From Candidatus Segatella violae (GTDB lineage: Bacteria; Bacteroidota; Bacteroidia; Bacteroidales; Bacteroidaceae), in assembly GCA_002440225.1 (NCBI GenBank), contig DJSH01000060.1, forward strand, positions 61,432 to 85,567: a stretch of DNA of 24,136 bases, read 5' to 3'. The position numbers and the translations under genes are program-made. Shown in pieces: positions 15,176 to 21,564 of the stretch. Each line of letters begins with the position of its first letter. Positions within the stretch are counted from its first letter, which is position 1. The notes beneath the pieces are model-generated. The model had not been told where the DNA came from. It made no database searches and worked only from the letters and a program-made list of their open reading frames with translations.

Positions 15176-15189
15176 AGGAGTTAACTCCT
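15176..15189. repeat. 14-bp perfect palindrome after pflB
   Basis: AGGAGTTAACTCCT is its own reverse complement and sits between the pflB stop and the terminator hairpin. It could be part of the 3' end structure or a protein site; no further support. Confidence 0.4.
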
Positions 15190-15195
15190 AACTTA

Positions 15196-17445
15196 TTACA
15201 GTCTCTCGTGTGCCTGGCGGGCAATCACGTCGAGCTGCTGCTCGCGGGTCAAGTCGATGAACTTCACAGCGTAACCGCTCACACGGATGGTGAAGTTCTG
15301 GTACTCTTCCTTCTCAGGGTGCTCCATCGCATCCTTGAGCTTATCCACGCCAAACACGTTCACGTTCAGGTGGTGAGCTCCCTGGTTGAAGTAACCATCC
15401 ATCACGCCTACCAAGGTCTGAGCACGCTCCTCGTCTGTGTGGCCGAGGGCTCCAGGACTGATGGTCTGGGTGTTGGAGATACCATCGAGGGCATACTCGT
15501 ATGGCAACTTAGCCACTGAGTTGAGGGAAGCGAGCAAACCGTTCTTCTCTGCGCCATAGGATGGGTTGGCACCCGGAGCCAAAGGAGCACCGGCTGGACG
15601 ACCATCAGGCATGTTGCTGGTGTACTTGCCGTATACCACGTTAGAAGTGATGGTGAGGATAGAAGTGGTAGGCTCTGAGTCACGATAAGTGTGATACTTC
15701 TTGATCATGTTCATGAAGGTCTTCAAGAGCCATACTGCAATCTCGTCGGCACGCTCGTCGTCGTTACCATAGCGTGGGAAGTCGCCCTCGGTCTTGAAAC
15801 TGAGAGGGAAACCGGTCTCGTCGCGCACGATGTTCACCTTGGCGTACTTGATGGCAGAGATGGAATCCACCACGTGGCTGAAGCCTGCGATACCAGTGGC
15901 GAAGGTACGGCGCACGTCGGTGTCGATGAGTGCCATCTCCTCTGCCTCGTAGAAGTACTTGTCGTGCATGTAGTGAATGAGGTTCAATGTCTTCACGTAT
16001 ACGCTGGCGAGCCAATCCATCATGTCGAGGAAGCGAGGCATGAACTCTTCGTAGGTTACCACGTCGCCCTCGATGGCACGATACTTAGGACCGCACTGCT
16101 CGCGGGTCTTGGAGTCTACACCGCCCGAGATAGCGTAGGTCAAGCACTTGGCCAAGTTGGCACGAGCACCGAAGAACTGCATCTCCTTACCGGTCTGTGT
16201 AGCCGATACACAGCAGCAGATGCTATAGTCGTCGCCCCAAACTGGACGCATCACATCGTCGTTCTCATACTGGATGGAGCTGGTCTTCACCGAAATCATC
16301 GCTGCGTAGTGCTTGAATGCCTTTGGCAAGCGAGAGCTGTAGAGCACGGTGAGGTTTGGCTCTGGCGAAGGACCCATGTTCTCCAAGGTATGGAGGAAAC
16401 GGAAGTCGTTCTTGGTCACCATCGAACGACCGTCCTGTCCCATACCACCTACCTCAAGTGTAGCCCAAACTGGGTCGCCAGAGAAGAGCTGGTTGTAAGA
16501 AGGGATACGAGCGAATTTCACCATGCGGAACTTCATCACCAAGTGGTCGATGAGCTCCTGGGCGTCATCCTCTGTAAGCGTACCCTCGTTGAGGTCGCGC
16601 TGGATATAGATGTCGAGGAAGGTAGAGATACGACCTACCGACATCGCCGCACCGTTCTGAGTCTTCACGGCACCGAGGTAGCCGAAGTAGAGCCACTGCA
16701 CAGCCTCGCGAGCGTTCTTGGCTGGCTGAGAGATGTCGAAACCGTACATCTGAGCCATCTCCTTCAAGCCCTTCAAAGCCTTGATTTGCATGGAAACTTC
16801 CTCACGCAAGCGGATAACCTCGTCGATCATCTCACGGTCGCCCATGTTGAGGAGGTCGTTCTGCTTCTCCTGGATCAAGTAGTCGATACCATAGAGAGCC
16901 ACACGACGGTAGTCGCCAACGATACGGCCACGGCCGTAAGTATCAGGCAGACCGGTGAGGATATGGTTATGGCGCACGTGCTTCATCTCTGGGGTATAAG
17001 CATCGAACACGCCGTCGTTGTGAGTCTTGCAATATTTATGGAAAATCTCGTGGAGCTTCTCCGAAGGCTCATAGCCGTAAGTGGTGCAAGCCTGCTCTGC
17101 CATCTTGATGCCACCGTATGGCATGAAGGCACGCTTCAAAGGCTTGTCGGTCTGAAGACCTACCACCTTCTCGAGTTCCTTGGTGCCTTCGCCGATATAG
17201 GCAGCACCATAAGCTGTCAATCCTGAAACCACCTCGGTCTCCATATCGAGCACGCCACCCTTGGCACGTTCTTCTTTTTGGAGCTCCTTCAACATACCCC
17301 AGAGGGTGTTGGTAGCCTGAGTAGGTTCTGCGAGGAACGACTCGTCGCCGTCGTAGCTAGTGTAGTTATGCTGGATGAAATCACGAAGATTCACCTCACT
17401 CTGCCACTTGTTTCCCTTGAAACCTCTCCATTCTGTTTTCATCAT
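15196..17445 (-). CDS. pflB: Formate acetyltransferase (pyruvate formate-lyase)
   Basis: Encodes 749 aa, near the E. coli length (760). It converts pyruvate and CoA to acetyl-CoA and formate anaerobically, using a glycyl radical. The paired catalytic cysteines are in DYSICCCVSATQTGKEMQFF (C411-C412 align with the E. coli C418-C419; here there are three Cys in a row). The radical site is G724 in IRVSGYAVKF, followed by the usual C-terminal LTREQQLDVIARQAHERL. PDTYGRGRIVGDYRRVALYG (167-186) is also diagnostic. Two Met codons open the gene. pflA lies downstream on the same strand beyond a terminator-like hairpin. Upstream, an intrinsic terminator (17552-17577) and a 34-codon ORF occupy the leader. 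Formate produced here can feed the fhs gene in this window. Confidence 0.97.
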   Translation of the reverse strand: MMKTEWRGFKGNKWQSEVNLRDFIQHNYTSYDGDESFLAEPTQATNTLWGMLKELQKEERAKGGVLDMETEVVSGLTAYGAAYIGEGTKELEKVVGLQTDKPLKRAFMPYGGIKMAEQACTTYGYEPSEKLHEIFHKYCKTHNDGVFDAYTPEMKHVRHNHILTGLPDTYGRGRIVGDYRRVALYGIDYLIQEKQNDLLNMGDREMIDEVIRLREEVSMQIKALKGLKEMAQMYGFDISQPAKNAREAVQWLYFGYLGAVKTQNGAAMSVGRISTFLDIYIQRDLNEGTLTEDDAQELIDHLVMKFRMVKFARIPSYNQLFSGDPVWATLEVGGMGQDGRSMVTKNDFRFLHTLENMGPSPEPNLTVLYSSRLPKAFKHYAAMISVKTSSIQYENDDVMRPVWGDDYSICCCVSATQTGKEMQFFGARANLAKCLTYAISGGVDSKTREQCGPKYRAIEGDVVTYEEFMPRFLDMMDWLASVYVKTLNLIHYMHDKYFYEAEEMALIDTDVRRTFATGIAGFSHVVDSISAIKYAKVNIVRDETGFPLSFKTEGDFPRYGNDDERADEIAVWLLKTFMNMIKKYHTYRDSEPTTSILTITSNVVYGKYTSNMPDGRPAGAPLAPGANPSYGAEKNGLLASLNSVAKLPYEYALDGISNTQTISPGALGHTDEERAQTLVGVMDGYFNQGAHHLNVNVFGVDKLKDAMEHPEKEEYQNFTIRVSGYAVKFIDLTREQQLDVIARQAHERL

Positions 17446-17483
17446 TTTGATATTTCTGTTTTATAAGTTAATAATTTATATAT

Positions 17484-17514
17484 TTATAGTACACACTGTC
17501 TACTTTTTCATCAA
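17484..17514 (-). promoter_or_regulatory. Weak candidate promoter of pflB
   Basis: On the - strand TTG (17514-17512), a 20-base spacer, then TACTATAA (17491-17484). Spacing fits the Bacteroidota pattern but the -7 box matches TAnnTTTG only in TA. No better box lies between the terminator at 17552 and the pflB start. Confidence 0.3.
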
Positions 17515-17526
17515 CATTTCCCTATA

Positions 17527-17543
17527 CCTTATTATATATAAGG
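17527..17543. repeat. 17-bp imperfect palindrome upstream of pflB
   Basis: CCTTATTATATATAAGG: 6-bp arms CCTTAT and ATAAGG around TATAT. It lies between the upstream terminator and the weak pflB promoter, so it is an operator candidate; the regulator is unknown. Confidence 0.3.
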
Positions 17544-17544
17544 A

Positions 17545-17579
17545 ATAAAAAAGCCCGAACACGTCTGTGTCCGGGTTTT
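17545..17579 (-). terminator. Intrinsic terminator upstream of pflB
   Basis: On the - strand the RNA reads CCCGGACAC, loop AGAC, GUGUUCGGG (one G-U pair), then C and a run of six U. On the + strand the stem has an A/C mismatch and a poorer U-run, so it serves - strand transcription arriving from about 17716. It starts directly after the stop of the 34-codon ORF. Confidence 0.8.
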
Positions 17580-17682
17580 ACACACCTTCTGTATACGATG
17601 CGCCTATCTTGATGTAGCCGACCGTGCCGACCCCACCTTGGTATCCTATATTTCCGATGTTGAAGACTGATGATTCAATCAT
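17578..17682 (-). CDS. 34-aa Gly-rich small ORF (small protein or pflB leader peptide)
   Basis: ATG 17682 to TAA 17578 encodes 34 residues beginning MIESSVFNIGNIGYQGGVGT and ending ASYTEGV. It is Gly/Ile/Val-rich with no clear membrane segment. A TATCTTTG promoter box lies about 40 bases upstream (17730-17723), and a strong intrinsic terminator starts immediately after its stop, so the transcript would be a compact unit of about 170 bases. It could be an independent small protein gene, or the leader of pflB with the terminator as attenuator. The open frame extends upstream to 17787 through promoter sequence, so the internal ATG is preferred. No family is recognised. Confidence 0.45.
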   Translation of the reverse strand: MIESSVFNIGNIGYQGGVGTVGYIKIGASYTEGV

Positions 17683-17702
17683 ATCTATTTCTTTTGTTGA
17701 CT

Positions 17703-17730
17703 TATCTTTGTAATTGCGGTTGCAAAGATA
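17703..17730. promoter_or_regulatory. Mirrored pair of -7 boxes (TATCTTTG / CAAAGATA)
   Basis: TATCTTTG occurs on the + strand at 17703-17710 and on the - strand at 17730-17723, giving an 8-bp inverted repeat with a 12-base centre. The - strand box would drive the 34-codon ORF and possibly pflB. The + strand box faces the 3' end of thiE. Neither has a good -33 TTG at standard spacing. Confidence 0.45.
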
Positions 17731-17852
17731 CGACAATAAAATGAAAAAAGAGAAGAAACTTTCAACTTTTCTTCTCTTTTCCCCCATAAATCCTCATTAA
17801 TGGGTAGCTTTGCCATGTGGAGATTTCAACCCAATACCTATTATTTGGTTAA

Positions 17853-17914
17853 CGATGCTTTCGATAGCCGCTACCTAGAAGCATCGATAGCCGTCATTAA
17901 TTTTCTGATAGCCG
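17853..17914. repeat. Three GATAGCCG copies and an inverted repeat downstream of thiE
   Basis: GATAGCCG occurs at 17863-17870, 17886-17893 and 17907-17914 (steps of 23 and 21 bases), the last abutting the thiE stop. CGATGCTT (17853-17860) and AAGCATCG (17879-17886) form 8-bp arms with an 18-base loop, which could act as a thiE 3' hairpin on the - strand, though no U-run follows. Confidence 0.45.
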
Positions 17915-18598
17915 CTATTTATTGCTTTCGATAAAATCATCGATAAAGAGCCCGAAACTCTTGCTCTGGAACTGGCGAGCTGCCTTCACGGGGTTCTCGG
18001 CGTTCAATATCGCACCGCTTACAGCCACCCTCAACCCCAAATCTGCCAAAGGCTCCACGTCGTCGAGTCCCAAACCACCGATAGCCACCATCGGCAAACA
18101 GATGTTATGTTTCTTCATTTGGCGGAGGATGTTCTTGTAGCCTTCCAGTCCCAACACGGGCGAAAGTTTCTGCTTGGTGGTGGTATAGCGGAATGGCCCG
18201 CAACCGATGTAGTCGGCACCCTGGGCATGCAATCGGCGGATGTCGTCGAAGGTGTTTGCCGTACCGCCGATGATGAAGTCATCGCCCAATATCTTGCGAG
18301 CCTCGTCCACAGGCATGTCGTTCTTGCCGAGGTGAACGCCGTCAACGCCCAGTTTCTTGACGAGCTCCACACGGTCGTCGAGCACGAAGGTGGCATCGGC
18401 TCCCTTGCACGCCACCTGCAACTTGCGAGCTATCGGCTCCACCTCTTCGTCGGTGGCTCCCTTCATGCGCAACTGCACCCAGCGGCATCCACCTATGAGG
18501 GCCATGTAGGCTCCCTCCAAATAGGAGAAACGCTCGTTTTGATGGGTGATAAACTGGAAGCTCGTATTGAAATGAGCAAAAGCTAAAGACTTCATCAT
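17915..18598 (-). CDS. thiE: Thiamine phosphate synthase
   Basis: Encodes 227 aa, slightly above the usual 210. ThiE joins hydroxymethylpyrimidine diphosphate and thiazole phosphate to give thiamine phosphate. Family motifs in order: WVQLRMKG (40-47, pyrophosphate and substrate contacts), FVLDDRVEL (71-79), DGVHLGKNDMP (86-96), GCGPFRYTTTK (132-142), AIGGL (172-176) and VSGAI (193-197, phosphate binding). The N-terminal 13 residues (MMKSLAFAHFNTS) precede the conserved FQFITHQ. GAGGT lies just before the ATG. It stands alone: no other thi genes and no TPP riboswitch motif were seen upstream. In Bacteroidota some thiE-like genes act in salvage, so the exact physiological role is open. Confidence 0.9.
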   Translation of the reverse strand: MMKSLAFAHFNTSFQFITHQNERFSYLEGAYMALIGGCRWVQLRMKGATDEEVEPIARKLQVACKGADATFVLDDRVELVKKLGVDGVHLGKNDMPVDEARKILGDDFIIGGTANTFDDIRRLHAQGADYIGCGPFRYTTTKQKLSPVLGLEGYKNILRQMKKHNICLPMVAIGGLGLDDVEPLADLGLRVAVSGAILNAENPVKAARQFQSKSFGLFIDDFIESNK

Positions 18599-18662
18599 AC
18601 CTCTTATAATATTACATAGTCATAAAAAAATTACATCCCGAACCTTGCGTTCGAATCAGCTG

Positions 18663-18693
18663 CAAAAGTATAGCAAAAATGTGAAACCAGCAA
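18663..18693 (-). promoter_or_regulatory. Promoter of thiE
   Basis: On the - strand TTG (18693-18691), exactly 20 bases, then TACTTTTG (18670-18663): a full match to the Bacteroidota consensus. Start near 18656, giving a leader of about 58 bases with no riboswitch-like structure noticed. Confidence 0.7.
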
Positions 18694-18819
18694 GAAGAAT
18701 GTACAAAAAATCGACCAAAATGAACGATTTTCGTACAAAATATATCCGAAATAGCTATTCTTGTCGAAAAATTCCCCTTTTTTGAGTGATTTCTGACCTT
18801 CGGTCTTGTCGTATTTTCT

Positions 18820-18827
18820 TAATTTTG
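18820..18827 (+). promoter_or_regulatory. Candidate -7 box of the beta-galactosidase gene
   Basis: TAATTTTG matches TAnnTTTG and is followed by CAGCACG. No clean -33 TTG at 19-21 bases. Transcription would begin near 18834, directly at the tandem repeats. Confidence 0.5.
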
Positions 18828-18835
18828 CAGCACGA

Positions 18836-18896
18836 ATTACTTGAAACATCAAGAACAAACAGCACTGATTGCTTGAAACATCAAGAATAAACAACT
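18836..18896 (+). repeat. Two tandem 32-bp repeats with CTTGA-N4-TCAAG palindromes
   Basis: Unit 1 begins ATTACTTGAAACATCAAGAA (18836) and unit 2 ATTGCTTGAAACATCAAGAA (18868), offset exactly 32 bases, with matching flanks (CAAACA versus TAAACA). Each contains the inverted repeat CTTGA-AACA-TCAAG. They occupy the presumed transcription start and 5' leader, ending 16 bases before the ATG, a suitable place for a dimeric regulator or paired small RNA hairpins. Confidence 0.65.
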
Positions 18897-18912
18897 AAAA
18901 AATATCAACTAT

Positions 18913-21357
18913 ATGAATATTTCAAAATCCATCAAGACTATCGCTTTTGCCTCCATCTTGGCATTGGCTCCAGCCCCGATGATGGCGGCACAGAAAGGTG
19001 GCACGTTCACCACGGGCGACAAGACCTTCCTCCTGAACGGAAAGCCTTTCGTGGTGAAGGCTGCCGAGCTCCACTACCCTCGCATCCCTCGCGCCTATTG
19101 GGAGCATCGCATCAAGATGTGCAAGGCTCTCGGCATGAACACCGTCTGCCTCTACGTGTTCTGGAACATCCATGAGCAACAGGAGGGCAAGTTCGATTTC
19201 TCGGGCAACAACGATGTGGCTGCCTTCTGTCGTCTCTGTCAGAAAAACGGCATGTACGTCATCGTGCGCCCAGGACCATACGTGTGCGCCGAGTGGGAAA
19301 TGGGCGGTCTGCCTTGGTGGCTCTTGAAGAAGAAAGACATCCGCTTGCGTGAGCAGGACCCCTATTTCATGAAGCGCGTGGAGATATTCGAGAAGGAGGT
19401 GGGCAAGCAGCTCGCTCCCCTCACCATCCAGAACGGCGGACCTATCATCATGGTACAAGTGGAGAACGAGTATGGTTCCTACGGCAAGGACAAGCCTTAC
19501 GTGAGCGCCATCCGTGACATCGTGAAGAAGAGCGGCTTCGACAAGGTGAGCCTCTTCCAGTGCGACTGGTCAAGCAACTTCCTCAACAATGGTCTCGACG
19601 ACCTCACCTGGACGATGAATTTCGGAACGGGCGCCAACATCGACGACCAGTTCAAGCGATTGGGCGAGGTGCGTCCCAACGCCCCTAAGATGTGCTCCGA
19701 GTTTTGGAGCGGATGGTTCGACAAGTGGGGAGCCAAGCACGAGACCCGCCCTGCCAAGGCGATGGTGGAAGGCATCGACGAGATGCTCTCCAAGGGCATC
19801 AGCTTCTCGCTCTACATGACCCACGGCGGCACGAGCTTCGGCCACTGGGCGGGAGCCAACTCCCCTGGTTTCCAACCCGACGTGACGAGCTACGACTACG
19901 ATGCGCCTATCAACGAATGGGGACTCGCCACACCTAAGTATTACGAGCTCCAGAAGACGATGGCTAAATATACCGACGGCAAGAAGCTGCCAGCCGTGCC
20001 TAAGGCTCCGATGCCTATCATCAGCGTGCCGGAGTTCAAGTTTACGGAATACAAGCCATTGATTTGCGGATATACGAAGAAATCGGTTGAATCTCAGCCC
20101 AAGACCTTCGAGGAATACGACATGGGATGGGGCACGATGGTATACAAACTCTCGCTGCCAGCCAACGACAAGCCATCCGTCCTCACAGGCGATTTCCACG
20201 ACTTTGCCCAAATATATGTAGAAGGAAAATATATCGGGAAGATAGACCGTGTGAAGAACGAGAAGAGCATCGAGCTGCCTGCCATGCCCGATGGAGCCGA
20301 AGTGCTCATCGTGGTGGAAGGCATGGGAAGAATCAACTTCGGTCGTGCCATCAAGGACTACAAGGGCATCGTGGGCAACGTGACCGTAACCACCCAGTCG
20401 CCATACGGCGAAATCAGTTTGGCTCCAAAGGCATGGGCTCAATACGCCATCCCCGACGATTATCAGAACGCCGTCTTGGCACTGAGCAACCAAAACGAGG
20501 CCGACAAGGAGGTGGCTGCATCACCTGCCCACGCCAAGCAAGCGCCATGGGTATGCAGGTCGGGCTACTATCGCGGCTACTTTAATATTAATAAGGTGGG
20601 CGACACCTTCTTGAATATGGAATCATTCGGCAAGGGTCAGGTCTATGTCAACGGTCATGCCCTCGGCAGATTCTGGCACATCGGTCCTCAGCAAACCCTG
20701 TATCTGCCAGGCTGCTGGCTCAAGAAGGGCAAGAACGAGGTCATCGTGCTCGATGTGGTTGGACCACAGACTAGCATCAACGGCAAGGCAGTGACTACCG
20801 GCAAGAGCGGCAACATCATCCCTACCGCCTTCTGCCAAGACCATCCCGAGCTCGACAAGCTGCACCTCGAAAAGAGCAACAAGCACAATGAGCCCGGTCA
20901 TCGCATGGACTTGAATTCCGACAAGCCTGCCCTGCAGGGCGAGTTCAAGGCTGGCAACGGATGGCAAACCATCAAGCTGGACGAGCCTCAGACAGGTCGC
21001 TACTTCGCCCTGGAATGCGAGAGCAACCACGAGGGCGGCAGCATCGCAACAGCCGACAAGAACTCGCAGATAGCCATCGCCGAGGTATATCTCCTAGATG
21101 CCGACGGCAACCGCATCGACCGCAACAACTGGCAAGCGTATTACGCCGACAGCGAGAAGGGCAACTCCACGCTCGACAAGATGTTCGACCTTCAGGAGAG
21201 CACCTACTGGCAGACAGAGAAGGGTGCCTCGTTCCCCCACCTCGGCATCGTAGACATGGGCAAGACCTACACGGTAAGTGCCATCGAGTATCTGCCACGT
21301 GCAGAGCAAGGCGCCCCAGGCAGCGTAAAAGGCTTCAAGCTTTACATCAAGAAATAA
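18913..21357 (+). CDS. Secreted GH35 beta-galactosidase with C-terminal discoidin-like domain
   Basis: Encodes 814 aa. The signal peptide (1-26) ends APMMAA, so the enzyme is exported, probably periplasmic; no lipobox. The GH35 TIM barrel covers about 30-350: AELHYPRIPRAYWEHRIKMC (51-70), RPGPYVCAEWEMGGLPWWLL (119-138), acid/base E186 in VQVENEYGSYG and nucleophile E263 in CSEFWSGWFD. Two galactose-binding-like beta-sandwich regions follow (about 400-480 and 550-620, YVNGHALGRFWHIGPQQTLY). The last 140 residues (from about 675, GEFKAGNGWQTIKL ... GFKLYIKK) resemble an F5/8 type C sugar-binding domain. It removes terminal beta-linked galactose from glycans. It is not next to a susC/susD pair in this window. 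Transcribed alone, with tandem operator-like repeats upstream and a terminator downstream. Confidence 0.93.
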   Translation: MNISKSIKTIAFASILALAPAPMMAAQKGGTFTTGDKTFLLNGKPFVVKAAELHYPRIPRAYWEHRIKMCKALGMNTVCLYVFWNIHEQQEGKFDFSGNNDVAAFCRLCQKNGMYVIVRPGPYVCAEWEMGGLPWWLLKKKDIRLREQDPYFMKRVEIFEKEVGKQLAPLTIQNGGPIIMVQVENEYGSYGKDKPYVSAIRDIVKKSGFDKVSLFQCDWSSNFLNNGLDDLTWTMNFGTGANIDDQFKRLGEVRPNAPKMCSEFWSGWFDKWGAKHETRPAKAMVEGIDEMLSKGISFSLYMTHGGTSFGHWAGANSPGFQPDVTSYDYDAPINEWGLATPKYYELQKTMAKYTDGKKLPAVPKAPMPIISVPEFKFTEYKPLICGYTKKSVESQPKTFEEYDMGWGTMVYKLSLPANDKPSVLTGDFHDFAQIYVEGKYIGKIDRVKNEKSIELPAMPDGAEVLIVVEGMGRINFGRAIKDYKGIVGNVTVTTQSPYGEISLAPKAWAQYAIPDDYQNAVLALSNQNEADKEVAASPAHAKQAPWVCRSGYYRGYFNINKVGDTFLNMESFGKGQVYVNGHALGRFWHIGPQQTLYLPGCWLKKGKNEVIVLDVVGPQTSINGKAVTTGKSGNIIPTAFCQDHPELDKLHLEKSNKHNEPGHRMDLNSDKPALQGEFKAGNGWQTIKLDEPQTGRYFALECESNHEGGSIATADKNSQIAIAEVYLLDADGNRIDRNNWQAYYADSEKGNSTLDKMFDLQESTYWQTEKGASFPHLGIVDMGKTYTVSAIEYLPRAEQGAPGSVKGFKLYIKK

Positions 21358-21422
21358 AAAGTTCCAAATTTTCTATAGGTTTTAAAATACTAGTAGCAAA
21401 AGATTAAAAGTTAGTTAGAATC

Positions 21423-21454
21423 AAAAAGAGGTAGATGTGAATCTGCCTCTTTTT
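21423..21454 (+). terminator. Intrinsic terminator of the beta-galactosidase gene
   Basis: A5-GAGGTAGA (21423-21435), loop TGTGAA, TCTGCCTC-T5 (21442-21454): a 13-bp stem with one G-U pair, ending in a T-run. It lies 65 bases after the stop. Confidence 0.85.
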
Positions 21455-21531
21455 ATTTTATAAATTCGATAGAAAATGCATTAATTTTGTTTTTTTATAC
21501 TTTCATTTTCCATTATGTGAATACTTTTCAG

Positions 21532-21539
21532 TAACTTTG
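21532..21539 (+). promoter_or_regulatory. Candidate -7 box of fhs
   Basis: TAACTTTG followed by CAGCC, the same form as other promoters in the window. The start would be near 21546, giving a short leader of about 19 bases before the ATG at 21565. The -33 region has only TTTTC. Confidence 0.6.
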
Positions 21540-21564
21540 CAGCCATAACACAAACATTATATAT

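Larger units (their letters stand above)
18599..18912. other. Divergent intergenic region between thiE and the beta-galactosidase gene
   Basis: Holds both promoters (thiE at 18693-18663 on the - strand, beta-galactosidase -7 box at 18820-18827 on the + strand) and the tandem repeat pair at 18836-18896. The middle, about 18700-18800, is AT-rich with no recognisable element. A - strand open frame of 87 codons crosses it but overlaps promoter and repeat sequence and is not called. Confidence 0.55.

Noticed and set aside
15691..17226. 511-codon open frame on the + strand inside pflB
   Set aside because: Antisense to pflB over its catalytic core; low-complexity His/Val/Leu composition and no recognisable domain.
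18599..18662. TPP riboswitch upstream of thiE
   Set aside because: The leader is only about 58 bases and shows neither the conserved CUGAGA-type core nor the expected helices.
18631..18894. 87-codon - strand frame in the thiE/beta-galactosidase gap
   Set aside because: It covers the thiE promoter and the tandem repeats and looks like chance opening in AT-rich DNA.
19570..20493. 307-codon - strand frame inside the beta-galactosidase gene
   Set aside because: Mirror frame of a gene with complete GH35 catalytic motifs.
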